Shown here: positions 1-7,985 of the stretch, piece after piece
How positions within the stretch are numbered: the first letter of the stretch is position 1
How the letters are laid out: each line of letters opens with the position of its first letter
Assembly: GCA_018240435.1 (NCBI GenBank)
Contig: JAFEFT010000010.1
Location: 1 to 50,873, forward strand
Source: Pseudomonadota bacterium
GTDB lineage: Bacteria > Pseudomonadota > Gammaproteobacteria > Xanthomonadales > Xanthomonadaceae
Reading direction: 5' to 3'
DNA length: 50,873 nt
Notes under the pieces: model-generated
Told to the model about the DNA's origin: nothing
The model's database searches: none
What the model saw: the letters and a program-made list of their open reading frames with translations, nothing else
Position numbers and translations under genes: made by a program

Positions 1-3
1 CGC

Positions 4-28
4 AGCAGATGCCCGCAGGGCATCTGCT
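4..28 (-). terminator. perfect hairpin at the pgeF 3' end
   Basis: An 11-bp perfect stem (AGCAGATGCCC paired with GGGCATCTGCT) with a 3-nt loop overlaps the stop codon of pgeF, which is read leftwards. The position suits a transcription terminator or a 3'-end-protecting hairpin. A U-run cannot be judged because the window ends 3 bases beyond the stem. Confidence 0.4.
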
Positions 29-902
29 AGGCGCGCCCGCTCACCCAGATCAAGCTCGCCATGCGCCCGCTGCGGCCATCGCGGCGATGCGAGAAGAATC
101 GCTGCGCATCGGTGATCGTGCACAGCCCGCCACCGTGGACGCGGGTGATTCCGGCGTGCGCCAGTCGCAATCGTGCCAGCGCGTACAGGTCGCACAGCCA
201 GTGGCCGGGGCGGGTGGCGACGAAAGCGGCGGCTGCCTCCGGATCGGCGTCGACGAAAGCCGCACGCACTTCCTCACCGACTTCGTAAGCCTGCGGGCCG
301 GCGGCAGGGCCGAGCCAGGCGCGCAATCGCGATGGTTCGGATTGCATCGCCGCGACGGTGTTTTCCAGTACGCCCACGGCCAGCCCGCGCCAGCCGGCGT
401 GGGCGGCGGCGACTTCGCGACCATCGTCATCGCAAAACAGCACCGGCAGGCAGTCGGCGGTGAGGATCGTCAGCACGACGCCAGGAATGTCGGTGACAGC
501 GGCGTCGGCTTGCGGTTCGGAGCACCCCTCCCCAACCCTCCCCTTCGCCTGCGGCGAAAGGGAGGGAGCGGTCTGCGGCAGAGAAGTACCAGAAGGAAAC
601 CGCAGCACGCCCGCGCCGTGGACTTGTTGCAGCCATCGCGGCTTCGCTGGCAGCCTCAAGTGCAGCCACAGTGCATCGCGGTTTGCGAGCACCGTCGCCG
701 GATCGTCACCGCCACGGATGCCGAGGTTGAGATGATCGAAGGGTGGCTGCGATTCCCCGGCCGGGCCGCGCAGCGTGGTGAATGCGCGCACCGACGATGG
801 CGCGTCCCAATCGGCGGGCAGCAAGCTGGCGGCGAAACGTTGTTCCATCCACGCGTCAATTTCGATGGTCTTGCAAAACGTTCGCCGCGGAAGTTCACGC
901 AT
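27..902 (-). CDS. pgeF: PgeF/YfiH-type laccase-domain protein (purine nucleoside phosphorylase / peptidoglycan editing factor)
   Basis: This is a cytoplasmic zinc-dependent protein of the multicopper polyphenol oxidase (Cu-oxidase_4) family. Members cleave purine nucleosides, and E. coli YfiH helps keep Ser-for-Ala errors out of peptidoglycan. The family signature is visible: ADCLPVLFCD supplies the metal Cys and AAAHAGWRGL the metal His, followed by the C-terminal CDLYALARLRL and FFSHRRDG segments. I chose the ATG at 902 because AAGGG lies 8 nt upstream and it starts 4 bases after the rluD stop; an ATG at 932 would overlap rluD, and one at 848 is also possible. The product is 291 aa, longer than the usual 240-260, partly because a palindromic repeat is translated in frame just before the metal-site segment. 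It probably forms an operon with rluD. Confidence 0.9.
   Translation of the reverse strand: MRELPRRTFCKTIEIDAWMEQRFAASLLPADWDAPSSVRAFTTLRGPAGESQPPFDHLNLGIRGGDDPATVLANRDALWLHLRLPAKPRWLQQVHGAGVLRFPSGTSLPQTAPSLSPQAKGRVGEGCSEPQADAAVTDIPGVVLTILTADCLPVLFCDDDGREVAAAHAGWRGLAVGVLENTVAAMQSEPSRLRAWLGPAAGPQAYEVGEEVRAAFVDADPEAAAAFVATRPGHWLCDLYALARLRLAHAGITRVHGGGLCTITDAQRFFSHRRDGRSGRMASLIWVSGRA
522..566 (-). repeat. REP-like palindrome inside pgeF
   Basis: The core is an imperfect palindrome at 536-566 (CCCTCCCCTTCGCC pairing with GGCGAAAGGGAGGG), with a tail reading GGTTGGGGAGGGGTGC on the minus strand. Palindrome plus a GGTTGGG-type tail is the same design as the 38-bp repeats at 4774, 5156 and 42117, but the sequence is a diverged subtype. 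It lies inside an open reading frame and contributes roughly SLSPQAKGRVGEG to the protein. Confidence 0.7.
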
Positions 903-906
903 CAGA

Positions 907-1956
907 TCAGCCCTTGCGATCCGCCGCCGCATCGGCGCGCAGCGCAGCGAGCAAATGCAGAAAATCAGCTGGCGGTTCGGCGGCGAAGGTCATCGTCTCG
1001 CCGCTGGCCGGATGCTCGAAGGCGAGCTTCTCGGCATGCAGCGCCTGTCGACGAAAGCCGCGCAGCGCCTCCACCAGATCGGGCGTCGCGCCGCGCGGAT
1101 TGGCCAGCCGGCTGTACACCGGATCGCCGACCAGCGGGTGCTTGACGTGCGCCATGTGGACGCGGATCTGATGCGTGCGGCCGGTTTCCAGCCGGCATTC
1201 GATCAGGGTGTGGGCGCGAAAACGCTCGCGCACGCGGTAATGGGTGACCGCCTCGCGGCCATTTTTCACCACCGCCATGCGCACACGATCGTTCGGATGC
1301 CGGCCAATCGGCGCATCGACGGTGCCGCCGGCGATCATCGGCCCCATCGCCACCGCGAGGTATTGCCGGTGCACGGCGCGCGTCGAAAGTTGTTCGACCA
1401 GCGCGGCGTGCGCGCGCAGGTTGCGCGCCACCACCATCAGCCCCGAGGTGTCCTTGTCGAGGCGATGGACGATGCCGGCGCGCGGCACTTCGGCCTGTTT
1501 CGCATCGTAGTGCAGCAGCGCGTTGACCAAGGTCCCGCGCGGATTGCCGGCGCCGGGGTGCACCACCAATCCGGCCGGCTTGTCGATCACCAGCACGTCG
1601 GCGTCGGCGTGGACGATGGTCAGCGCGATCGCCTCCGGGCCAGCCGACGTTTCGATGCCGGCGATCGCGTCGAGGCGAATCGCCTCGCCACCACGCACCG
1701 CATCGCGCGGACGCCGCACCTGCCCGTCGAGGACCGCCCGCCCGGCCTTGATCCACTCGGACAGCCGCGAGCGCGAATATTCGGGGAACAGTTCGGCCAG
1801 CACCTGATCGAAACGGCGGCCGGCCGCGTCGAACGGCACCGTGGCCACGCGGGCGCCGCCGGTATCGTCGGCGCCGTCGGCGGTTTCATCGTCATCGTCG
1901 GGGTCGGTATGCATGAAGAATCGGACGCTTTTCGGCAAACCGACAGTTTGGGCCAT
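907..1956 (-). CDS. rluD: 23S rRNA pseudouridine synthase, RluD type
   Basis: RluD isomerises uridines 1911, 1915 and 1917 in helix 69 of 23S rRNA. The protein has an N-terminal S4 RNA-binding domain (about residues 48-100, containing [10 protein letters not shown]) and a PseudoU_synth_2 domain with the catalytic Asp in [32 protein letters not shown] is the expected C-terminal family motif. Length (349 aa) is slightly above the usual 320-330 because of an acidic N-terminal leader with a [14 protein letters not shown] stretch. The start at 1956 has a weak AAGAA upstream; an ATG at 1914 would remove 14 residues. The rluD-pgeF pair diverges from bamD, an arrangement conserved in many gammaproteobacteria. 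Confidence 0.93.
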   Translation of the reverse strand: MAQTVGLPKSVRFFMHTDPDDDDETADGADDTGGARVATVPFDAAGRRFDQVLAELFPEYSRSRLSEWIKAGRAVLDGQVRRPRDAVRGGEAIRLDAIAGIETSAGPEAIALTIVHADADVLVIDKPAGLVVHPGAGNPRGTLVNALLHYDAKQAEVPRAGIVHRLDKDTSGLMVVARNLRAHAALVEQLSTRAVHRQYLAVAMGPMIAGGTVDAPIGRHPNDRVRMAVVKNGREAVTHYRVRERFRAHTLIECRLETGRTHQIRVHMAHVKHPLVGDPVYSRLANPRGATPDLVEALRGFRRQALHAEKLAFEHPASGETMTFAAEPPADFLHLLAALRADAAADRKG

Positions 1957-2139
1957 TTCTTGCCGCCACGGGGCGCCGGCCGGCCGCGCACGATCCGGCG
2001 CCGATGATCCACGCGGTCCCGATCGCCACCCACGCTGCGCCGGTACGCGCTCGTTCAGACCTCGCCGCGGATGGCCGCACCGTTTCGGCTATCATGGCCG
2101 TCCTTGCCGCCCCCGTGCGGCGCGCTGCCCCGACTTCCG

Positions 2140-3000
2140 ATGACTCCATCCCGCGGCCCGACCCATGGCCTGATCCGCTCCCTGCTGGCGATCGCCTTTC
2201 TTGCCCTGTTGCTCGCCGGCACCGGCTGCTCGCGTTTCCACGGCCTGTTCAAACACCAGGACCCGGAAACGGAAACCCTGCCGGTCGACAAGCTCTATGC
2301 CGCCGGTCACCAGCAGGTGACGGTCGGCAACTTCGAACGCGCCAGCACCTATTTCAAGCGCCTGACCGCGCGCTTCCCGTTCGGGCCATACACCGAACAG
2401 GCGCAACTGGAGCTGATCTACGCCCAATACAAGGGCAAGAAATTCGACGACGCCAGCGCCACCGCCGACCGCTTCATCCGCACCTATCCGACCCAGCGCC
2501 ACATCGACTACGTCTACTACATGAAGGCGTTGATCGACTTCAACCGTGATTCGCAGCTGCTGGCGCGCATGGTTCGCCTGGACATGAGCGCCCGCGACCA
2601 GGGTGCGCCACGAGCCAGCTTCAACGAGTTCGCCGACCTGATTCGACGCTTCCCGAACAGCCGCTACGTGCCCGATGCGCGCCAGCGCATGATCTACCTG
2701 CGTGAGGAGCTGGCCCGCCACGAGCTCAACGTCGGCCTGTTCTATTTCAAGCGTCAGGCCTACGTCGCCGCCGCCAATCGCGGTCAGTTCGTCATCACCA
2801 GCTTCCCGCAGAGCAAGTACGAGGGCGATGCGCTGGCGTTGATGGCGCTGGCGTATTCACGCCTGGGCGACGCCAAGCTCGCCGACGACGCGCGCCGGGT
2901 GTTGCAGCAGAACTACCCGAGCCACCCCTACCTGACCGGCAAGTGGCCGCCGAAGGAAGGCTTCCTGCGCAAGATGAACCCGTTCGCCGGCGGGCAATGA
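2140..3000 (+). CDS. bamD: outer-membrane assembly lipoprotein BamD (ComL)
   Basis: BamD is the essential lipoprotein of the BAM complex that folds beta-barrel proteins into the outer membrane. An N-terminal signal peptide of about 27 residues (SLLAIAFLALLLAG) ends before TGCS; the lipobox is imperfect but the Cys is where it should be. The mature protein has the tandem TPR-like helices typical of the family, starting YAAGHQQVTVGNFERASTYF, with RFPFGPYTEQAQLELIYAQY and RYVPDARQRMIYLREELARH. The 286-aa length is close to the family norm. The ATG at 2140 was chosen because an upstream in-frame ATG at 2071 would put a non-signal extension before the hydrophobic segment. It is transcribed divergently from rluD and convergently with nadE. 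Confidence 0.92.
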   Translation: MTPSRGPTHGLIRSLLAIAFLALLLAGTGCSRFHGLFKHQDPETETLPVDKLYAAGHQQVTVGNFERASTYFKRLTARFPFGPYTEQAQLELIYAQYKGKKFDDASATADRFIRTYPTQRHIDYVYYMKALIDFNRDSQLLARMVRLDMSARDQGAPRASFNEFADLIRRFPNSRYVPDARQRMIYLREELARHELNVGLFYFKRQAYVAAANRGQFVITSFPQSKYEGDALALMALAYSRLGDAKLADDARRVLQQNYPSHPYLTGKWPPKEGFLRKMNPFAGGQ

Positions 3001-3008
3001 GCACGCCG

Positions 3009-3041
3009 CGCCCGCACCCGGCCTGGGCCGGGCCGCGGGCG
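3009..3041. terminator. GC-rich two-part hairpin between convergent bamD and nadE
   Basis: The inner stem is CCCGGCC/GGCCGGG with a 2-nt loop. The outer stem is CGCCCGC/GCGGGCG, separated from the inner one by a small internal loop. It lies 9 bp after the bamD stop in the 133-bp gap to the nadE stop. There is no T-run on either side, so it may stabilise or pause transcripts rather than act as a classical intrinsic terminator. Confidence 0.4.
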
Positions 3042-3133
3042 AACGGGCGCAGGCACGATCGCGTTCGCGGCCAATCCGCCGAACCCTGGCCAGAGGCAAA
3101 CGTTCGGCAACCGGTCGCAGCGGTCGGTGCGCC

Positions 3134-4750
3134 TCAACGCGCTCCGCAGGTGATGGGATAGCGTCGCTCGCGGCCGAACGCCAGCCGCGAGACTTTCGGC
3201 CCCGGCGCGGCCTGCTGCCGCTTCCACTCGCTGATCCGCAGCAGGCGCAACACGTTATCGACCACCGCTGGATCGAAGCCGGCGGCGATGATTTCCGCCC
3301 GCGACTGCTGCAATTCGATCTCGCGCTGCAAGATGGCATCGAGCACGTCGTACGGCGGCAGCGAATCCTGATCGGTCTGGTTCTCGCGCAGCTCGGCCGA
3401 TGGCGCGCGCGCGATCACCGCGCGCGGGATGACCTCGCCGCCACCCTTCCCGTTGCGCCACTCGCACAACGCGTACACATCGGTCTTGTACAGATCCTTG
3501 ATCGGCGCGTAGCCGCCGCACATGTCGCCGTAAATCGTCGCGTAGCCGACCGCGTATTCGCTCTTGTTGCCGGTGGTCAGCAGCAAGCGGCCGGTCTTGT
3601 TGGCGATCGCCATCAGCAACGCGCCGCGACAGCGCGATTGCAGGTTTTCCTCGGTGACATCGGCCGGCCGGCCGGCGAACAGCGGCGCCAGCGTGCGCAG
3701 GAAACCTTCGAATGGCGATTCGATCGCCACCGTTTCGATGCGAACGCCCAGCGTGACGCACTGCTGCGCGGCCAGATCGTTGCTCAAATCGGAGGTGTAG
3801 CGCGAGGGCAAGCGCACCGCCAGCACGTTGTCGGCACCGAGCGCATCGACCGCCAGCGCCAGCACCAGCGCCGAATCGACGCCACCGGAAAGGCCCAGCA
3901 CGACCTGCGAAAAACCATTCTTGCGCACGTAATCGCGGGTGCCGCGGACGATGGCGCGGTACGCCTGCGAGTGGCGGCCCTCGTCGGTTTCAACAGGCCA
4001 ATGCACGCGCTCGAAGCAGCGCGTCGATGGATCGTGGTCGGCGATCAGCAGGTGGTCGTCGAAGGCGGCGGTCGCTGGATGAATGCGGCCATCGCCATCG
4101 GCCAGGCACGAGCCGCCGTCGAACACCAGACTGTCCTGACCGCCGACGAGGTTGAGGTAGGCGATCGGCAGCCCGGTTTCGGCGACCCGCTGCGCCAGCA
4201 ATGCATCGCGCTGCGCCGCCTTGCCGTGTTCGAACGGCGACGCATTCGGTACCAGCACCAGCTGCGCGCCGGCGCGTGCGGTCGTGGCCAGCGGCTCGGC
4301 GAACCACAGGTCTTCGCAGATCACCATGCCGACCTGCACGCCAGCGACCTCGAACACGCAGGCCGCATCGCCCGGCGCGAAATAACGGCGCTCGTCGAAC
4401 ACGGCGTAATTCGGCAGCTCGCGCTTGCGACAGGTCGTCTCGATGCGCCCCTCGCGCAGCACGCTGGCGGCATTGAACACCACCGCGCCGGCAGCCTCGG
4501 GATGGCCGACCACGGCGACGATGCCGTGCGTCGCGGTGGCGATGCGACCGAGCGCCGCCTCGCACTCGGCGAGGAAATCCGGCCGCAGCACGAGATCTTC
4601 GGGCGGATAACCGGACAACGCCAGTTCGGGAAACAAAATCAGATCGGCGTGATGGACATCACGCGCCTGCGCGATCAGTTCGGCAATGTGCCGCGCGTTC
4701 GCATCGACCGCACCGACTGGAAAGTCGAACTGGGCGAGCGCGATACGCAT
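3134..4750 (-). CDS. nadE: glutamine-dependent NAD+ synthetase
   Basis: NadE catalyses ATP-dependent amidation of nicotinic acid adenine dinucleotide to NAD+, using ammonia from glutamine. The N-terminal nitrilase-like glutaminase domain (about 1-260) shows the catalytic triad: Glu42 in FPELALSGYPP, Lys109 in CRKRELPNY and Cys145 in MVICEDLWF. The C-terminal synthetase domain has the PP-loop SGGVDS at 288-293 and the later TTGNKSEYAVGYATIYGDM motif. The 538-aa length is normal for the two-domain bacterial form. The start is ATG at 4750, giving MRIALAQFDFPVG. Only one base separates it from the stop codon of the DUF559 gene upstream, so the two may be cotranscribed. Confidence 0.95.
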   Translation of the reverse strand: MRIALAQFDFPVGAVDANARHIAELIAQARDVHHADLILFPELALSGYPPEDLVLRPDFLAECEAALGRIATATHGIVAVVGHPEAAGAVVFNAASVLREGRIETTCRKRELPNYAVFDERRYFAPGDAACVFEVAGVQVGMVICEDLWFAEPLATTARAGAQLVLVPNASPFEHGKAAQRDALLAQRVAETGLPIAYLNLVGGQDSLVFDGGSCLADGDGRIHPATAAFDDHLLIADHDPSTRCFERVHWPVETDEGRHSQAYRAIVRGTRDYVRKNGFSQVVLGLSGGVDSALVLALAVDALGADNVLAVRLPSRYTSDLSNDLAAQQCVTLGVRIETVAIESPFEGFLRTLAPLFAGRPADVTEENLQSRCRGALLMAIANKTGRLLLTTGNKSEYAVGYATIYGDMCGGYAPIKDLYKTDVYALCEWRNGKGGGEVIPRAVIARAPSAELRENQTDQDSLPPYDVLDAILQREIELQQSRAEIIAAGFDPAVVDNVLRLLRISEWKRQQAAPGPKVSRLAFGRERRYPITCGAR

Positions 4751-4751
4751 C

Positions 4752-5213
4752 CTACGAAGCTCCTTGCTGGTTTCCTTCCCCCGCTTGCGGGGGAAGGTTG
4801 GGATGGGGGCGAATTTCGATCAAGGCGTTCCAGATCGCTTCGGCTACGGCGTCGGTCTGCAACAGAACTTCATGGTTCCAGAATCGCAGGACGCGGAACC
4901 CCTGCGCGATCAACCAACCATCCCGCTGCGCATCGTGGCGAGATTGCATGTGCTGGCTGCCATCGACCTCGACGATCAGTTTCATTTCGATGCAGACAAA
5001 ATCGACGACATAGGGCCCAAGCGGATGCTGTCTGCGGAATCGACAGCCTTCGATCTGGCGCAGGCGCAGATGTCTCCAGAGCTTGCTCTCGGCATCGGTC
5101 ATGCCAGCACGCAAGCGCCTTGCCAGCGATTTTTTCGCGCCGTCACGCATGAAAGCGCCCCCATCCTGACCTTCCCCCGCAAGCGGGGGAAGGGATACTT
5201 CGACCCGCGCCAT
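4752..5213 (-). CDS. DUF559 (Vsr/PD-(D/E)XK endonuclease-like) protein framed by REP-like repeats
   Basis: This 153-aa protein belongs to the DUF559 family, which is structurally related to very-short-patch-repair and restriction endonucleases. The family signature is complete: LARRLRAGMTDAESKLWRHL, then RFRRQHPLGPYVVDFVC, then KLIVEVDGSQH. The acidic residues in VVDF and VEVDGSQH match a PD-(D/E)XK-type metal site. VLRFWNHEVLLQTDAVAEAI closes the domain. Both ends of the reading frame run through 38-bp palindromic repeats, so the N-terminus (LPPLAGEGQDGG) and C-terminus (PNLPPQAGEG) are translated repeat. The start may instead be ATG at 5150 (MRDGAKKS), just inside the repeat, giving 132 aa. 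Its biochemical role is not established. It sits between nadE and a heptamer array. Confidence 0.85.
   Translation of the reverse strand: MARVEVSLPPLAGEGQDGGAFMRDGAKKSLARRLRAGMTDAESKLWRHLRLRQIEGCRFRRQHPLGPYVVDFVCIEMKLIVEVDGSQHMQSRHDAQRDGWLIAQGFRVLRFWNHEVLLQTDAVAEAIWNALIEIRPHPNLPPQAGEGNQQGAS
4774..4811 (+). repeat. REP-like 38-bp element, left copy
   Basis: A perfect 24-bp palindrome at 4774-4797 (centre CCCCCGCTTGCGGGGG) is followed by the tail TTGGGATGGGGGCG. The reverse complement of the copy at 5156-5193 matches at 36 of 38 positions. Together they form inverted repeats around the DUF559 gene, with the palindromes outward and the tails inward. Confidence 0.9.
5156..5193 (-). repeat. REP-like 38-bp element, right copy
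   Basis: This is the inverted partner of the 4774-4811 element. On the minus strand it has the same 24-bp palindrome followed by TCAGGATGGGGGCG, differing from the left copy only at two tail bases (CA for TT). It overlaps the N-terminal codons of the DUF559 gene if the ATG at 5213 is used. Confidence 0.9.
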
Positions 5214-5223
5214 CGTGGGGGAC

Positions 5224-5363
5224 GACTCCCGACTCCCGATTCCCGCGCCCCTGCTCTCCGTCCCCTGCTCCCTGGTCCCTGCTCCTTGGTCCCTGCTCCT
5301 TGGTCCCTGCTCCTTGGTCCGTAGTCCTTAGTCGCTAGTCCTTGGGCCTTGGTCCTGGGACCT
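5224..5363. repeat. heptamer array A (20 consecutive 7-bp units)
   Basis: The whole interval can be cut into 7-mers without a phase slip. It begins GACTCCC, GACTCCC, GATTCCC, then passes into TGCTCCC, TGGTCCC, TGCTCCT, TGGTCCC units and ends TAGTCCT, TGGGCCT, TGGTCCT. The units drift, but TC at positions 4-5 is kept in most of them. A 14-bp double unit (TGGTCCCTGCTCCT) is repeated exactly in the centre. The array fills the gap between the DUF559 start and the sucD stop. Confidence 0.85.
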
Positions 5364-5366
5364 TGA

Positions 5367-6248
<882 letters not shown>

Positions 6249-6264
6249 GGGGATCCTTGGGTCT

Positions 6265-6678
6265 GGTCCGCGAAGATCGCGAGGGAAAGTCCGGTATTCA
6301 CTTCGCGCTCGTTTCGTCTTTCCCGGACCGGTCTGATCTTGGGTTGGTGGATGGCGGAAACACGACGTGACAGCTGAAGCTCGGTTCGCGAAGGCCGCAA
6401 AAGTCGCAAAACGATCACCTGAATCTTTCGCGTCTTTCGCGGACCGCTTCGCTTTTTGGCTGCTGGCGGGAGCGCCGATGTGTTACCTGAAAATCGTCCG
6501 CGAAGGACGCAAAGGCCGCAAACGAATCGTTTGGATTTTTTCGCGCACTTTGCGTGTTTCGCGGACAAGCTCGTTGGTTGGTTGCTGGCGGGAACGCTGG
6601 TGGGTCACATGAAAATCGTCCGCAAAGGCCGCAAATAAATCGATGGATCCTTTTGCGTATTTTGCGTATTTCGCGGAC
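6265..6678. repeat. four tandem ~117-bp hairpin units between sucC and sucD
   Basis: This accounts for the 439-bp gene-free gap. Imperfect inverted repeats lie at 6265-6329, 6383-6445, 6496-6566 and 6618-6678, spaced by 113-122 bp. Each left arm resembles GTCCGCGAAGGACGCAAAG and each right arm resembles CTTTGCGTGTTTCGCGGAC. Linkers are also related, for example TGCTGGCGGGAGCG and TGCTGGCGGGAACG. Short frames across it encode only repeat-derived Lys/Arg-rich peptides, so I treat it as non-coding. In the sucC-sucD transcript it would fold into four consecutive stem-loops. Confidence 0.85.
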
Positions 6679-6687
6679 TGCCTTGGT

Positions 6688-7848
6688 CTACTTGGCGGCG
6701 GCGACGGCCTTTGCCGCGCCATCGTTGATGTCGTCGGCGGCGATGATCGCAAGACCAGAACCGCGCAGCAGCTCCTTGCCGGCCTCGACGTTGGTGCCTT
6801 CCAGCCGCACGATCACCGGCACCTGCACGCCGACATCCTTCACCGCCGCGATGATGCCTTCGGCGATCATGTCGCAGCGGACGATGCCGCCGAAGATGTT
6901 GACGAAGATCGCGCGCACCTTGTCGGACGACAGGATCAGCTTGAACGCCGCGGTGACGCGTTCTTTCGTCGCGCCGCCACCGACGTCGAGGAAGTTGGCC
7001 GGCTCGCCGCCGGCGAGCTTGATCACGTCCATCGTCGCCATCGCGAGGCCCGCACCGTTGACCATGCAGCCGATGTTGCCGTCCATGGTCACGTAGTTGA
7101 GGTTGTGCTCGGCGGCCTGGACTTCGGCCGGATCTTCCTGCGCCACGTCGCGCATCGCCACCAGCTTCGGCTGGCGGAAGTCGGCGTTGTCGTCGGAGTT
7201 GACCTTGCCGTCGAGCGCCATCAGGTCGCCGGACTTGACGATCGCCAGCGGGTTGAGCTCGACCAGCGACAGATCCTTGTCGTTGAACAGCCGGTACAGG
7301 CCCAGCATGATCCTGGTGAGCTGGCCGACCTGCTTGTTGCCCAGCCCCAGCGCGAAGCCCATCTTGCGGCATTGATACGGTTGCAGGCCCTGCACGAAAT
7401 TGACTTCGAGGATCTGGATCGCGTCGGGGTTTTCCTGCGCCGTCTTCTCGATCTCGACGCCGCCCTCGGCCGAGGCGATGAAGCTCACCGCCTTGGCGCT
7501 GCGATCGACCAGCACCGACAGGTAGAGTTCCTTGATGATGTCGTTGGCCTCGGTGACCAGCACCACGTCGACCGGCAAGGCGCGGCCGCCGGACTGGTAG
7601 GTGGTCATGGCCTTGCCGAGCATGCCGGCAGCGGCCTCACCGGCCGCCTGCGCGCTCTTGACCAGCTTGACGCCACCGGCCTTGCCGCGGCCGCCGGCGT
7701 GGATCTGCGCCTTCACCACCCATTGCGAGCCGCCCAGCGCAGTCGCCGCCGCCACCGCTTCGTCCGCAGTGCGCGCGATGCGGCCGGCCGGCACCGGGAT
7801 GCCGTATTCGGCGAACAGTTCCTTCGCCTGGTATTCGTGGAAGTTCAT
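6688..7848 (-). CDS. sucC: succinyl-CoA synthetase (ADP-forming) beta subunit
   Basis: SucC is the nucleotide- and succinate-binding subunit. It starts [20 protein letters not shown], the classic N-terminus of the family, from ATG at 7848 with the ribosome site AAGGGTG just upstream. An ATP-grasp domain follows ([20 protein letters not shown]) and then the C-terminal ligase-CoA domain with [18 protein letters not shown] and [16 protein letters not shown]. The 386-aa length is standard. sucC precedes sucD as usual, but the long structured spacer could change the SucC:SucD ratio. Confidence 0.96.
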   Translation of the reverse strand: MNFHEYQAKELFAEYGIPVPAGRIARTADEAVAAATALGGSQWVVKAQIHAGGRGKAGGVKLVKSAQAAGEAAAGMLGKAMTTYQSGGRALPVDVVLVTEANDIIKELYLSVLVDRSAKAVSFIASAEGGVEIEKTAQENPDAIQILEVNFVQGLQPYQCRKMGFALGLGNKQVGQLTRIMLGLYRLFNDKDLSLVELNPLAIVKSGDLMALDGKVNSDDNADFRQPKLVAMRDVAQEDPAEVQAAEHNLNYVTMDGNIGCMVNGAGLAMATMDVIKLAGGEPANFLDVGGGATKERVTAAFKLILSSDKVRAIFVNIFGGIVRCDMIAEGIIAAVKDVGVQVPVIVRLEGTNVEAGKELLRGSGLAIIAADDINDGAAKAVAAAK

Positions 7849-7985
7849 GGGACACCCTTGAATGGACGTTCGGCGCGCTGCGCGCACGACCGATATTGTG
7901 GGCAAGGGCCCGGGCAAAGGCAAAACGTGATCGCCTTTGCATCCTATACTCGCCCCGTGTTAGGCCAACGGGTGGCGATCACGGC

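Noticed and set aside
4774-5193. DUF559 cassette considered as an insertion sequence
   Set aside because: No transposase is encoded and no target-site duplication is recognisable next to the inverted repeats, so I describe it only as a repeat-framed gene.
5224-5363. Heptamer arrays considered as CRISPR
   Set aside because: The period is 7 bp with no spacers, and no cas genes are present.
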